Below are positions 50,291 through 59,238 of a DNA stretch of 64,000 nt, piece by piece. This stretch comes from Streptomyces spiroverticillatus (lineage in GTDB: Bacteria > Actinomycetota > Actinomycetes > Streptomycetales > Streptomycetaceae), in contig BMUX01000027.1 of assembly GCA_014650415.1 (NCBI GenBank), positions 1 to 64,000 of the forward strand, written 5' to 3'. Under the pieces are notes generated by a model, which saw nothing but the letters and a program-made list of their open reading frames with translations, was not told the DNA's origin and ran no database searches. The translations under genes were made by a program, and so were the position numbers. How positions within the stretch are numbered: position 1 is the stretch's first letter; the number at the start of each line of letters is the position of its first letter.

Positions 50291-50337
50291 TAGGGGTTGG
50301 GCCTGCCCCGTAGGGGAATCGGGCGGCCCCGTAGGGG
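50288..50337 (+). repeat. Short palindromes: CCCTAGGGG and two CCCCGTAGGGG
   Basis: CCCTAGGGG at 50288-50296, then CCCCGTAGGGG at 50306-50316 and again at 50327-50337, the latter two in a 21-base tandem unit. They form small C4/G4 hairpins just outside the IS end, about 240 bases before the S33 peptidase gene. They could be a target hot spot or an operator array. Confidence 0.5.
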
Positions 50338-50574
50338 AGTCCGGCAGCCAGAGGGCGTTGGGGGAACTACGCGCCGCCCCCACCCGGACCCCCGTTCACC
50401 CGGACCGACCCCGAGCGGCGAGCGGCATGGGGCAGGAGTTCAGAGGGACGCCGACGTGCCGTCGTCCACCGCTGGTTGGATCTTGAAGCCATCCCCGCGC
50501 ACCAGGACATACGGGTGCGGCGAACCAGAGACTTGAGGCAACACGAGACACTGAACTCCCCACAGAGGACTGGC

Positions 50575-52134
50575 ATGGCACTACGAGGCGCCCGAACAAT
50601 TTCCGTACTCACGGTCGGCGCGGTGACGACCGTGATGGCGGCGCTCACCCCCGCGACGGCGTTCGCGGCGGGGGATCCGCTCCAGAAGTACGCGCAGCAG
50701 AAACTCCGTTGGGAGCGATGCGAAGCGGGTGGGCCTGCGGGGTTCGAGTGCGCGAAGGTCAAGGTGCCGCTGAACTACAGCGACCCCGGCGGCCGGACGA
50801 TCGACCTCGCGATATCGCGGATCAAGGCGGGCAATGCGAAGGAGCGGCACGGCGTGCTGCTGATGAACTCCGGGGGGCCCGGCATCGAGAGCCTGACCAT
50901 GCCCCTCGGGATGGAACCGCGGTTGTCGGCGGAGGTGCGGGCGCGTTTCGACCTGATCGGTTTCGACCCGCGAGGGGTTGGGCAGAGCGCGCCGATCAGC
51001 TGCGGCCTGACGGCCGACGAAATGACCAGCTACCACCCGCACACCGCGCGGACGTTCCCGAAGGACGTGGCCCGGGCCCGGTCGGTCGCCGACAAGTGCT
51101 GGGCCAAGGCGGGGGACGTGCTGCCGCACCTCACCACCCGCAACACGGCACGGGACATGGACATCGTCCGGGCCGCATTGCGAGAGCGCAAGATTTCCTA
51201 CTTCGGGTACTCGTACGGCACCTACCTGGGCGCCGTCTACACGCAGATGTTCCCGCGGCGCTCGGACCGGTTCGTGCTCGACAGCGCGCTCGACCCGAAG
51301 CTCGTGTGGCGGGGGTCGCTCCGAGGGGTGGCGCCGGGGGCCGAACTCGCCTTCACCCGGTGGACCGAGTGGGCCGCCGCCCGCCACGCCACCTACGGGC
51401 TGGGCCCGACCCCGGAGAAGGTCCGCAAGGCGTACTGGGATCTCGTCGCCCGTGCCGACCGCACGCCCGTCGACACGACGGGCGGGGCAGTCGACGGTGG
51501 CTACATCCGTTCCCAGTACGGTGCGTTCGTCGGCGTCAGGACCGTCACCCCGTGGATCGTCGCGCTGAAGGCCTCGGCCGCAGGCGGGCCGCCCGCCCCG
51601 GCCGGCCCGGCCGCATCGCCGGTGACGGCAGGGGCGGTGGCCCCTGAGTCCGCCCCGGTCCGGTCCGCCGACGCGAGGGCGAAGGACGGGGCGTTCAGCG
51701 CGGACGTTCCGGTGGACAACCAGCCCGCCGTCACCTGGGCCACCTTCTGCGGCGATACCCGTAGTTGGCCGCGCGACCCCGAGCAGTACCGCCGGGACGT
51801 GCTCCGGGACCGGGCCAAGTACCCGCTGGCCGGCGACCTGGGGGCCGGTGTCCAGCCGTGCGCCTTCTGGAAGTCGGCGGCAGGCGAGCCGGCCACCGTG
51901 GTGAGCAACGACGCCCACGCGCTGATCGTGCAGAACGAGTGGGACCCACAGGCGACGTTGGCCATGGCACAGGGCATGCGGCGGGCGTTGCACGGAGCGC
52001 GGATGGTCACGGTGGCCGGTGGCGAGGGCCACGGCGCGGTGGTGGCCGGCCCGTCCTGCGCGGACGCCGCCGTCACGCGCTACCTGGCCCAAGATCGGCT
52101 GCCCGCCAACGACTATGCCTGCGGGGCCAGTTGA
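50575..52134 (+). CDS. Secreted S33 alpha/beta-hydrolase (tripeptidyl aminopeptidase-like)
   Basis: 519 aa from ATG at 50575, with GAGGAC upstream. The signal peptide (ISVLTVGAVTTVMAALTPATA, cleavage likely after AFA) leads to the Tap/SlpD-type fold: HGVLLMNSGGPGIESLTMPL, FDLIGFDPRGVGQSAPISCG, nucleophile SYFGYSYGTYLGAVYTQMFP, a late Asp in VQNEWDPQATLAMAQG and His in AGGEGHGAVVAGPS. These peptidases remove N-terminal tripeptides or prolyl dipeptides from extracellular proteins. Cys pairs near the C-terminus fit secretion. It stands alone and is followed by a small hairpin. Confidence 0.85.
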   Translation: MALRGARTISVLTVGAVTTVMAALTPATAFAAGDPLQKYAQQKLRWERCEAGGPAGFECAKVKVPLNYSDPGGRTIDLAISRIKAGNAKERHGVLLMNSGGPGIESLTMPLGMEPRLSAEVRARFDLIGFDPRGVGQSAPISCGLTADEMTSYHPHTARTFPKDVARARSVADKCWAKAGDVLPHLTTRNTARDMDIVRAALRERKISYFGYSYGTYLGAVYTQMFPRRSDRFVLDSALDPKLVWRGSLRGVAPGAELAFTRWTEWAAARHATYGLGPTPEKVRKAYWDLVARADRTPVDTTGGAVDGGYIRSQYGAFVGVRTVTPWIVALKASAAGGPPAPAGPAASPVTAGAVAPESAPVRSADARAKDGAFSADVPVDNQPAVTWATFCGDTRSWPRDPEQYRRDVLRDRAKYPLAGDLGAGVQPCAFWKSAAGEPATVVSNDAHALIVQNEWDPQATLAMAQGMRRALHGARMVTVAGGEGHGAVVAGPSCADAAVTRYLAQDRLPANDYACGAS

Positions 52135-52142
52135 TCCATGAC

Positions 52143-52159
52143 CACCGTGACCTTCACGG
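52143..52159 (+). terminator. Small hairpin after the S33 peptidase gene
   Basis: ACCGTGA and TCACGGT form 7-base arms with a 3-base loop, about 9 bases after the stop codon. It is weak but well placed. Confidence 0.35.
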
Positions 52160-52359
52160 TCGGCTCCGGGCGCCCGCACGACCACCGCGCACTCGCCCTC
52201 ACGGCGTGCGGGCCGGCCGCAGCAGTCACTGCCGGTACCGGCGCCGTGACCACCGCCATCGCGGTGCGGGCAGTCCTCTCGACCGGGTTTCCCGTGTGAG
52301 CAGAACCGTCCTCACGATCGACAGGAACACGGCTTCCGGGGTGTCCGGTTCCTGCTAGA

Positions 52360-52780
52360 CCCAGCTCGGACGGGGCCCTCGCTTGGCGGGATGAGCCTGC
52401 GGGCGGTGAGTTCCGCGTGTACCTCGGCGATGTGGGAGAGGGTTCCGGCCGCTGGGTTGGGCCCGGCCGCCACCGGCACGGCGACGCCGTCCAGTGGGTC
52501 GTCCGTGCGCGGCGCGGTCCGCGTGAGCACCGCGCCGACGTCGCTGGCGGCGCGGTCACGCACGGTGAGCGAGGGCAGTGTTCAGCGCCGCTGGACGGTC
52601 TTGAGGATCGAGGTGTGGTCCAGCTGGCCGGCGTCGGGCGGGGCACAGAAGACGGTGCCCGGCTCGATCAACGGCGACACGAGGACGGTCGGCACGCGCA
52701 GCCCGAGCCGCCTGTGGGCGGCCGGCTGCCGTGGTCGCACAAGCTGTCCGAGTCGCCTGGGTCGGCCGCTGCGCGGTCCG
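52360..52780 (-). pseudogene. Phosphoesterase (PLC/alkaline phosphatase-type) C-terminal relic
   Basis: Leftward frames read RLGLRVPTVLVSPLIEPGTV, FCAPPDAGQLDHTSILKTVQ, then shifted LTVRDRAASDVGAVLTRTAP and RTDDPLDGVAVPVAAGPNPA plus LSHIAEVHAELTARRLIP. These match the end of bacterial phosphoesterases or non-specific phospholipase C relatives (DHTSIL is conserved). The N-terminal catalytic part is only doubtfully present upstream (52780-53030) and broken. Several shifts rule out function. The region 52135-53120 otherwise has no intact gene. Confidence 0.6.
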
Positions 52781-53120
52781 GCTGCCGGACGTGCCGTGCA
52801 GCAGGAAGCCGGGGTGGCCCCGGGGGTCGACCCATGCCTCGTCGGCCAGCTCCCGGCGCGGTCGGTTGCTCGCACCAAACCAGACACCCGTCGCCTCCCG
52901 CTGCCAGCGGCCGCAGCCCGGAACGGCACCACCGCCCGGCGTCGTGGACCGTGGTGCCGTTGGCAGCGCTGAGATCGGCCGAGTCGCCCGGATCCGGGAC
53001 GGAGCCCGTAGGATCCGCGCCGCCGCCACGCCACCGGCCGTGACGAAACCGACCGACCGTCCGGCGTCGCGCCGGGACGTGAGGGCGGGCCCGGTGGCGC
53101 GCGGTTGACGCTGAGGCCGT

Positions 53121-54743
53121 TCAGTTCCCGTACATCCGGATCGACGACGGTGTGATGCCGCCGAAACTCACCTCGAACCGTGCTCCCGCCCCGAAGGTCG
53201 GTACGACGGAGTCGACGAACGGGATCACGTCCACCTGTGCGATCAGTTCCGATTCGGCGCGGCCCCAGAGGGGGCAGCCCTTGGTGCCAGGCATGCGCGA
53301 GGCCCTGCCGACCAGGGCCGTGTACGCGTCGTTCCCGATGTGGGCGAAATTCGTGCCGTTCGGGGGTGTCGGCCCTGAGACGAAGGGCCTGAGCTGGGAC
53401 GGGAGTGCCGGACCGACGGGCAGGACGGCGGCGTCCCAGGAAGCGTTGCCCGCGATCAGCTGAGTGACGCCCGTGGTGTCGATGCCCTTGATCGTCACCT
53501 CGGCCCCCATGGCCTGCCAGGCCTTCTGGAGCAGCTCGGCGGCGGACGCCGCCGGTTGTCCGAGCTGGCTGGGGTAGACGAACGTGAGCGCCAGCCGCTT
53601 GCCGCCCTTCCTGCGGTCTCCTTCGGCGTCCTCTTTCCAACCGGCCCGGTCCAGGAGGGACTTGGCGGCGTCCACGTCGTGCGGCGGCAGCCTTCCGGTG
53701 ACTGTGTCGTCCTTGCAGACCTTCGGTTCGTTGGTGATGAAACCCCGGGAGGGCTTGCCGGTTCCGCTGCTGAGCACCTTGCCGATGTCCGTCAGCCGGA
53801 CGGCCTGGACGAGGGCGCGGCGCAGGGCCGGGTCCTGGCCGGGCCGCCCCGGAGCGTGGTTGAACCAGATCTCGCCCAACGGGTCGGCCGAATCGGCGTG
53901 GAACTGGCCTCGGCCCAGCAGACGTTGCCGGTCAGGTCCGCTGAGCCGCGCGGCGTTCAGTTCGCCGGACAGCAGGAGGTTGGCGGCGGTCGTCTCATTG
54001 GGGATGACGCGGAGGCGGACCTTGTCGGGCAGCCCCTGCTGGTCCGCCTTCCACGGGCCGGGGCCCCAGGTGTAGTCCTTGCGGCGTGTGAAGGTGTAGT
54101 GGTCGCCCGGCACGGCCTCGGTCACCGCGAACATGCCGGTGCCGTGGTGCCCCCTGGCGACCGATCCGCGGTCCGCGAGGCCCTTGCCGCAGACGATCGG
54201 CACCATGCCGATGTTGCGCAGCAGGAAGGCGTCGGGAATCTTGCTCGTGACGGTGATCTGACGGGTGGCGGCGTCGGCCTTCACCGTGGTGCCCGGGTTC
54301 ACCAGCAGGCCGGTCATGGGCGACCTGTTCTTCACGTCGGCCATGAACGCGATGTTCGCGGCGACGTCCCGCGCGGTCAGCGGCGTACCGTCGGCGCAGG
54401 TGACGCCGGAGCGCAGCGTGAAGCGGGCGGTGGTCGCGTCCGCCTGCCACTCCTCGGCCAGGCCCGCGCGCGCGGTGCCGTCCTTGGCCACATGGACCAG
54501 CGGGTCATACAGGAAGCGGTCGACCTGGAAGGCGATGGACATGGCGGTCAGGCCCGGATCGAGCGTGCCGGGGTCGGCCGACAGCGCCATGGTGAAGGTC
54601 CTGCCGTCGGCCAGGGTTCCGCCCGAGGCCGGTCCCGCGGTGTTGTACGGCCCGGCGCAACCGGTCAGGCCCAGGGCGGCGGCGCCGACGGCTGATGCTG
54701 CGATCCGCGCGGATCTCGCCGCGGATCTCGTCGCAGTCCTCAT
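53121..54743 (-). CDS. Family 5 (peptide/nickel type) ABC solute-binding lipoprotein
   Basis: 540 aa from ATG at 54743, overlapping the upstream gene as ATGA. The signal peptide ends in the lipobox LTGC with Cys29. The SBP_bac_5 signature is LSADPGTLDPGLTAMSIAFQ, FTLRSGVTCADGTPLTARDV and NPGTTVKADAATRQITVTSK, with YTWGPGPWKADQQGLPDKVR later. It should deliver oligopeptides to an ABC transporter, part of which is seen at 63766-64000. It is the last gene of the leftward peptide island. Confidence 0.85.
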   Translation of the reverse strand: MRTATRSAARSARIAASAVGAAALGLTGCAGPYNTAGPASGGTLADGRTFTMALSADPGTLDPGLTAMSIAFQVDRFLYDPLVHVAKDGTARAGLAEEWQADATTARFTLRSGVTCADGTPLTARDVAANIAFMADVKNRSPMTGLLVNPGTTVKADAATRQITVTSKIPDAFLLRNIGMVPIVCGKGLADRGSVARGHHGTGMFAVTEAVPGDHYTFTRRKDYTWGPGPWKADQQGLPDKVRLRVIPNETTAANLLLSGELNAARLSGPDRQRLLGRGQFHADSADPLGEIWFNHAPGRPGQDPALRRALVQAVRLTDIGKVLSSGTGKPSRGFITNEPKVCKDDTVTGRLPPHDVDAAKSLLDRAGWKEDAEGDRRKGGKRLALTFVYPSQLGQPAASAAELLQKAWQAMGAEVTIKGIDTTGVTQLIAGNASWDAAVLPVGPALPSQLRPFVSGPTPPNGTNFAHIGNDAYTALVGRASRMPGTKGCPLWGRAESELIAQVDVIPFVDSVVPTFGAGARFEVSFGGITPSSIRMYGN

Positions 54744-55699
54744 CCGTGCCTCCCGGCGGGTTGCCGCAGGTGGTCGACGGCGATGCGGGCGGCCCGCCCG
54801 ATCGAGGCGTCGACGGCGGGCAGCCGGTCGTCGAGGGTGGCGGCCCGGGTGAAGACGGCCACGGCGAACCGGCGCCCATCGGGGTAGGCCACCACTCCGG
54901 CCTCATTGCGTACGGCGGGCAGCGTGCCGGTCTTCGCGGCGATCGTGACGTCGGACGCGAAGCCGGACGTGAGGCGGTGCGGCCAGATCTGACGGCCCAT
55001 CATGCTCCGTACGCGCTCGCATGCTTCGGGTGCCCCGGCACGGTCGGTCCAGATCGCGTCGAGGAGCTCCGTGATGTCGCGCGGCGTCGAGGCCGAGGTG
55101 CGCGCGGGGTCGAGCACCGAGCTCTGCCAGATCTGCTCGGGCGTCGCCGCGGCGAGCACGCGCTCCAGCTCCCCGGGCTCGCCCCCCGGGCCTGCCATGT
55201 CTCCCCACACCACACCGAGATCCGCCGCGAACGAGGCGAAGAGGTCCTCGCAGCAGCCGATCAACCGGGTCCGGGAAAGCCCCAGTTCGGCGAGCACCTT
55301 CTCCACGGTCGCGCGCCCGAGCCGGTGGCAGAGGACGTCGGTGGCGGCGTTGTCGCTCATCGTCAGCATGAACAGCGCCACGTCGCGCCAGGTCATCTCC
55401 ACGTCGTCGGCGCAGCCCGCCGTGCCGATGCCTCCGATGCGGTAGCGCGCGGGGATTGTCGTCCGTTCCCTTTCGTCCAGACGCCCCGCGGCCACTTCGC
55501 GGGCGTACGCCACCGCGACGGGGATCTTGAAGACCGATGCCAGGACCACGGGTGTGTCCGCGCCGAACGCCACTTCGGACGCTGTCCCGGGGCCTATCTC
55601 GCGGGCGTGCAGAAAGCCCTGGGCGCCCGCTTCTTCGAAGACCGTTGCGATCTGCTCGTGCACGTCGCTCACGTCGCCCATGGCGCTCACGTCGCTCAC
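54740..55699 (-). CDS. Class A beta-lactamase-fold serine hydrolase
   Basis: 319 aa from GTG at 55699, overlapping the upstream gene as GTGA. Catalytic motifs are SVFK at 55-58 (LASVFKIPVAVAY), SDN at 113-115 (TMSDNAATDV) and KTG at 254-256 (IAAKTGTLPA). No signal peptide is apparent, and the class A omega-loop Glu-x-x-Leu-Asn is not evident, so the protein may be a cytosolic peptidase or amidase rather than a resistance enzyme. The setting among dipeptidases and a peptide transporter supports hydrolysis of D-amino-acid or cyclic peptides. Confidence 0.8.
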   Translation of the reverse strand: MSDVSAMGDVSDVHEQIATVFEEAGAQGFLHAREIGPGTASEVAFGADTPVVLASVFKIPVAVAYAREVAAGRLDERERTTIPARYRIGGIGTAGCADDVEMTWRDVALFMLTMSDNAATDVLCHRLGRATVEKVLAELGLSRTRLIGCCEDLFASFAADLGVVWGDMAGPGGEPGELERVLAAATPEQIWQSSVLDPARTSASTPRDITELLDAIWTDRAGAPEACERVRSMMGRQIWPHRLTSGFASDVTIAAKTGTLPAVRNEAGVVAYPDGRRFAVAVFTRAATLDDRLPAVDASIGRAARIAVDHLRQPAGRHG

Positions 55700-57102
55700 G
55701 GCGCGACCCTGCGGTCGGCCCGGCCGGTGTGCAGGAACAGCGCACGGCCCGCGCCGTCGTCGCCGACGAAGGCGTGCAGCCCGTGCATGCCGTTCTCGGG
55801 CTCGACGGCGATCAGGGTGTCCTCGCCCGCGCCGACCAGCTCGATCTTCTCCCGCCTGCCGCCGAGTCGGGCGAAGACTCCCTTCGGGCGCCGCTCGGCC
55901 CAGATCCGCCCTTCGGCGTCCTGGCTGACCTCCGTGTCGGCTGCCGACGAGGTGTACGTCCCGACGTAGCGCGAGGCGTTGACGCGCGGTGCGGCCAGGT
56001 CCGGCACCGGCAGCGCCGGCAGCTCGACGCCCGCGAGCTCGCGCAGGACACGGCCGACGATCTCGGTGTACAGGGCGAGCGGGTCGCCGCCGTTGGTCAG
56101 GACCGCCACGGCGACGTCCTGACCCGGCACGACGCGCAGGAACGCGGACTGGCCGACGGTGCCGCCGTCGTGGCCGACGACGGTGCCGCCGGGGAAGTCG
56201 AAGATCTCCCAGCCGAGCCCCCAGGAGTCGCCCAGGATCCCCAAGGGCGGTAGTCCCACCCGGGGTTGGCGCATGGCCCGCGCGCTCTCGGCGCCGAGTA
56301 CGCGCGTGCCGTCGGGGCCAAGACCGTCGGCGAGGTGCATGCGGGCGAAGGCCAGCAGGTCGCGGGGGCGCATGGCGAGCATCGAGCCCGCCGCCGAGTT
56401 CGAGCGGACGAGCGCCCACACCGGAGCGGGCTCGGGGGCGGCGTCCGGGGTGGGCCTCAGGTGACCGACCGCGGCCCGGTGCAGGATCGCCTCGTGCGGT
56501 CCTGTGGCGGCGTGGGTGAGCCCGAGCGGGGTGAACAGATGGTCGCGCAGGCATGCGTCGTACGGCTTTCCGCGCAGCACCTCGACGATCCGGCCGAGCA
56601 CGCAGTAGGCGGCGTTGTTGTACGAGAACCGCTCGCCCGGTGCGAAGAGCTGGGGCACGTCGCCGAACGTGGCGATCAGTTTCTCCAGGCAGTCGTCGCC
56701 CTGACCGGTGTCGGTGAAGAAGTCGCCCTCGAATCCGGCGACGTGGTACATCAACTGCCCTGCGGTGATGGCGGCCGCGGCCTCGTCGTCGGCGAGCTTG
56801 AAGTCCGGCAGATAGGTGCGTACGGGCGCGTCGAGGTCCAGCGTTCCCTCGTCGACCAGCTGCATCGCGAGCGTCGTCGTCCATACCTTGGTGATCGAGC
56901 CGATCTGGAACACGGAGTCCGGCGTGGCCTCGACCCGGGTGCGCGTGCTGAGGACTCCTGCGGCGGTGTCGATCACCTGGTCGCCGACGCTCACGGCGAC
57001 GGCGGCGCCCGGTACCTGGTTCTCGGCGAGCAGGGACGGCAGGCGCTCGTCCAGCCAGGTCCGGAGGGTTTCGAGTGGTGTTGCATGCGGAGCAGTCGAC
57101 AT
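55696..57102 (-). CDS. Class C beta-lactamase/DD-peptidase-family serine hydrolase
   Basis: 468 aa from ATG at 57102 (MSTAPHATPLETLRTWLDER). SxxK is SITK at 69-72 (FQIGSITKVWTTTLAMQLV), YxN at 161-163 (FSYNNAAYC), and the HxG-like VVGHDGGTVGQSA replaces KTG. The C-terminal barrel domain (VNASRYVGTYTSSAADTEVS) resembles D-aminopeptidase and LACTB families. It lacks a signal peptide. It closely parallels the C-terminal part of the S9 fusion protein at 59239, sharing DSVFQIGS(I/V)TKVWT and the DTGQGDDCLE loop, so the two are probably duplicates. Confidence 0.84.
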   Translation of the reverse strand: MSTAPHATPLETLRTWLDERLPSLLAENQVPGAAVAVSVGDQVIDTAAGVLSTRTRVEATPDSVFQIGSITKVWTTTLAMQLVDEGTLDLDAPVRTYLPDFKLADDEAAAAITAGQLMYHVAGFEGDFFTDTGQGDDCLEKLIATFGDVPQLFAPGERFSYNNAAYCVLGRIVEVLRGKPYDACLRDHLFTPLGLTHAATGPHEAILHRAAVGHLRPTPDAAPEPAPVWALVRSNSAAGSMLAMRPRDLLAFARMHLADGLGPDGTRVLGAESARAMRQPRVGLPPLGILGDSWGLGWEIFDFPGGTVVGHDGGTVGQSAFLRVVPGQDVAVAVLTNGGDPLALYTEIVGRVLRELAGVELPALPVPDLAAPRVNASRYVGTYTSSAADTEVSQDAEGRIWAERRPKGVFARLGGRREKIELVGAGEDTLIAVEPENGMHGLHAFVGDDGAGRALFLHTGRADRRVAP

Positions 57103-57243
57103 GTGTATCCCTTTGCTCACGGACGGGTGGGGCGTGCTGGCAACAACGCTAGGGCGCTGGTCTCCGAGGGGATTCGTCCGCGCGCACGACGTGGGGAGCC
57201 GCATTCATCGCCCCGTACAAGTCCCGCCCGTGCCGGGCGGCCT

Positions 57244-58896
57244 TCAGGACGGCCGGGCGTGCGGCCACAGCCGCAGTTGCAGCATCGCGGCGAAGCGCGC
57301 GTCCGCGTCCGTGAGGTCGAGGCCGCCGACTTCCGCGAGGCGCCGCAGCCGGTAGCGGAAGGTGTTGGGGTGCACATGGACGGCCGCGGACGCCGCGATC
57401 ACGTCGCCGAACGTGTCGAGCCACGCCTGAAGCGTGTCGACCAGGCAGGTGTGGTGTGCCGCGTCGTACGCGACGAGCCGGGCCACGGGGCCTGAGGGCG
57501 GGTCGCCGCGCTCCGCGATCACGTCGGTGAGTTCGAGGAGGAGCGACTCGACGAGTACGTCGGCGATCCGGGCCACTGACCGGTTCCCCCGGCCCGCGCG
57601 CAGCACCCGCAGCGCCCGGTCGGCGCCGGCCCGGGACGTGGGGAGAGCGGTGCTCTCCCGGACGAGGGGGCCGACGCCGACGAGGAGCTCCTGCCGTTCG
57701 CCGACGCGCTCCAGGAAATCGTCGGCGACCCGGGCCGTGCGCTCCTCCGCGTCCGGGCGGTCGGCGGGGACCGGGACGATGCCGTAGACGACGTCGCCGA
57801 CGAGCGCCGCGGCCGAGCGGGGGTGGACGGCGGTCAGGTGCATCGCGAACGCGTCGGCCAGGCGCTGCCGTTCGGCGACGTACCTGGCGTGCCGCGCTGC
57901 TGACTGGTCGCCGTCCGGGGAGTACGCGACCGCCAGGGCGAACACCACGCCCGGCTGTTCCGCGAGACCCAGGCGGCCGAGGGCCTCGGCCGCTCCGGGC
58001 CCGCCCTCCAGGGCCGTACCGACGAGGTCGGCGCGCAGCCTTCGCTCGACGTCGGCCCCCGCGCGCAGCCGCAGCAGATGCAGCGCCACCACCTTGGCCG
58101 CGTCGCGCAGCGCCTGACCGCGCTCGGGGCTGAGCGGCCCGTGCACCGCGGCCCAGATGGAGCCGAGGATCTCGTCCCCGGCCCGGACGGTCAGCGCGAC
58201 GCGCGGCAGGCCGAGCTCGCCGGTGTCCCCCTGGACGATGGGCTCGACGTACACCGGCAGGTCACTGCGGTACAGGGCCTGGAAGACTCCGCGTTCCTCC
58301 AGGATCCTGGTGAAGCGCGCGGGCACCTGGCGGCCGAGGATGGTCTCCACGCGGGACGAGTCGGCCTCGTCCTGCCGCCCGGAGAAGGCGAGCACCCGCG
58401 AGCTGCGGTCCTCGATGGTGACGGGGGCGTCGAGGAGCGCCCCGATCGCGTTGGCCAGGGCGAACAGGTCCCCCGACGGCACGCCGCCGAGGGTCTCGCG
58501 GCCCGTCTTCCCGACGTCGCCCTCGGCGATGAGCGAGCGCAGCATCGCGGCGAGCTGCGCCCACGAGGCGCCGCGGGTCAGACCGAGCAGGGCGACGCCG
58601 GAGCGTCGCACCGCCTCGGTGACCTTCTCGTCGGCGGCGACCGGCGCACGGACGACGAGCCCTGCGGCGCCCTGGTCGCCGAGGGCGTCGAGCAGCCGCA
58701 CGATCTCCGTGGGATCGTGCACGGCGACGCCGAGCACAAGCGCCTGGGGCGGTGGTACGGGTTCGTCGTGCGGGTCGTGGATGACGACGCCGCCGATGTC
58801 GTCTGCGCCGTCGGGATCTCCGCGGACGAGGTCGAGGAGGGTGGGGCCGAGATCCTCAAGGACGCGCCGGAGGCTGGCTCGTGGATGGGTGGTCAT
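57244..58896 (-). CDS. PucR-family transcriptional regulator
   Basis: 550 aa from ATG at 58896; GTG at 58908 is possible but too close to the ribosome site. A PucR-like N-terminal domain (LVLGVAVHDPTEIVRLLDAL, GAAGLVVRAPVAADEKVTEA) is followed by a GGDEF-like/GAF middle and the C-terminal PucR helix-turn-helix (AAVHVHPNTFRYRLRRLAEV). Such regulators activate purine or amino-acid/peptide catabolic genes. It lies between the S9 fusion gene and the serine hydrolase operon and has a 21-base palindrome over its own upstream region, suggesting autoregulation. Confidence 0.85.
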   Translation of the reverse strand: MTTHPRASLRRVLEDLGPTLLDLVRGDPDGADDIGGVVIHDPHDEPVPPPQALVLGVAVHDPTEIVRLLDALGDQGAAGLVVRAPVAADEKVTEAVRRSGVALLGLTRGASWAQLAAMLRSLIAEGDVGKTGRETLGGVPSGDLFALANAIGALLDAPVTIEDRSSRVLAFSGRQDEADSSRVETILGRQVPARFTRILEERGVFQALYRSDLPVYVEPIVQGDTGELGLPRVALTVRAGDEILGSIWAAVHGPLSPERGQALRDAAKVVALHLLRLRAGADVERRLRADLVGTALEGGPGAAEALGRLGLAEQPGVVFALAVAYSPDGDQSAARHARYVAERQRLADAFAMHLTAVHPRSAAALVGDVVYGIVPVPADRPDAEERTARVADDFLERVGERQELLVGVGPLVRESTALPTSRAGADRALRVLRAGRGNRSVARIADVLVESLLLELTDVIAERGDPPSGPVARLVAYDAAHHTCLVDTLQAWLDTFGDVIAASAAVHVHPNTFRYRLRRLAEVGGLDLTDADARFAAMLQLRLWPHARPS

Positions 58897-58907
58897 CGGG
58901 ATGAGCA

Positions 58908-58928
58908 CGCCTCCTACCGTAGGAGGCG
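58908..58928. promoter_or_regulatory. 21-base palindromic operator before the PucR gene
   Basis: CGCCTCCTAC-C-GTAGGAGGCG is a perfect 10-1-10 palindrome, 11 bases upstream of the ATG. It covers the GGAGG ribosome site, so binding would block translation or transcription start. The binding protein is probably PucR itself or another factor; inference. Confidence 0.65.
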
Positions 58929-58964
58929 CGATGCGGCCCCACGTTCGTCGTACGGGCCGAAATC

Positions 58965-59215
58965 CTATGCGGAGTTCGTCGCGTACGACAGGGCCGCCTT
59001 CGGCGGCGGCCGGGGGCGGCCTCGGACCGGGATCCCCTCCGTGGAGTCGGTCACCGCGTCGAGGGCGTCCGCGAGCGGGGCCACACCGATGCCGGGCCCG
59101 GTCGGCACCGGCAGGTGCCCGTCGGCGAGGGCTCGGTGACGTCGGCTGACGGCCGCCTACCCGGCCCGGCTTGATGTTCGGAGCGCCGCATCGAAGTCCC
59201 GTACGAGGTCGGCCA
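58965..59215 (-). pseudogene. Enolase-superfamily (dipeptide epimerase/OSBS-like) C-terminal relic
   Basis: Leftward reading shows NIKPGRVGG, the Lys motif region of muconate-lactonizing/dipeptide epimerase proteins, then in another frame HLPVPTGPGIGVAPLADALD and AVTDSTEGIPV, the usual C-terminal end. The catalytic barrel is otherwise deleted and the frames do not join. In related loci an epimerase accompanies D-amino-acid peptide use, fitting its neighbours. It lies in the gap between the S9 gene and the PucR gene. Confidence 0.5.
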
Positions 59216-59238
59216 TGCGGGCTTGATCGGCGGTCAGG

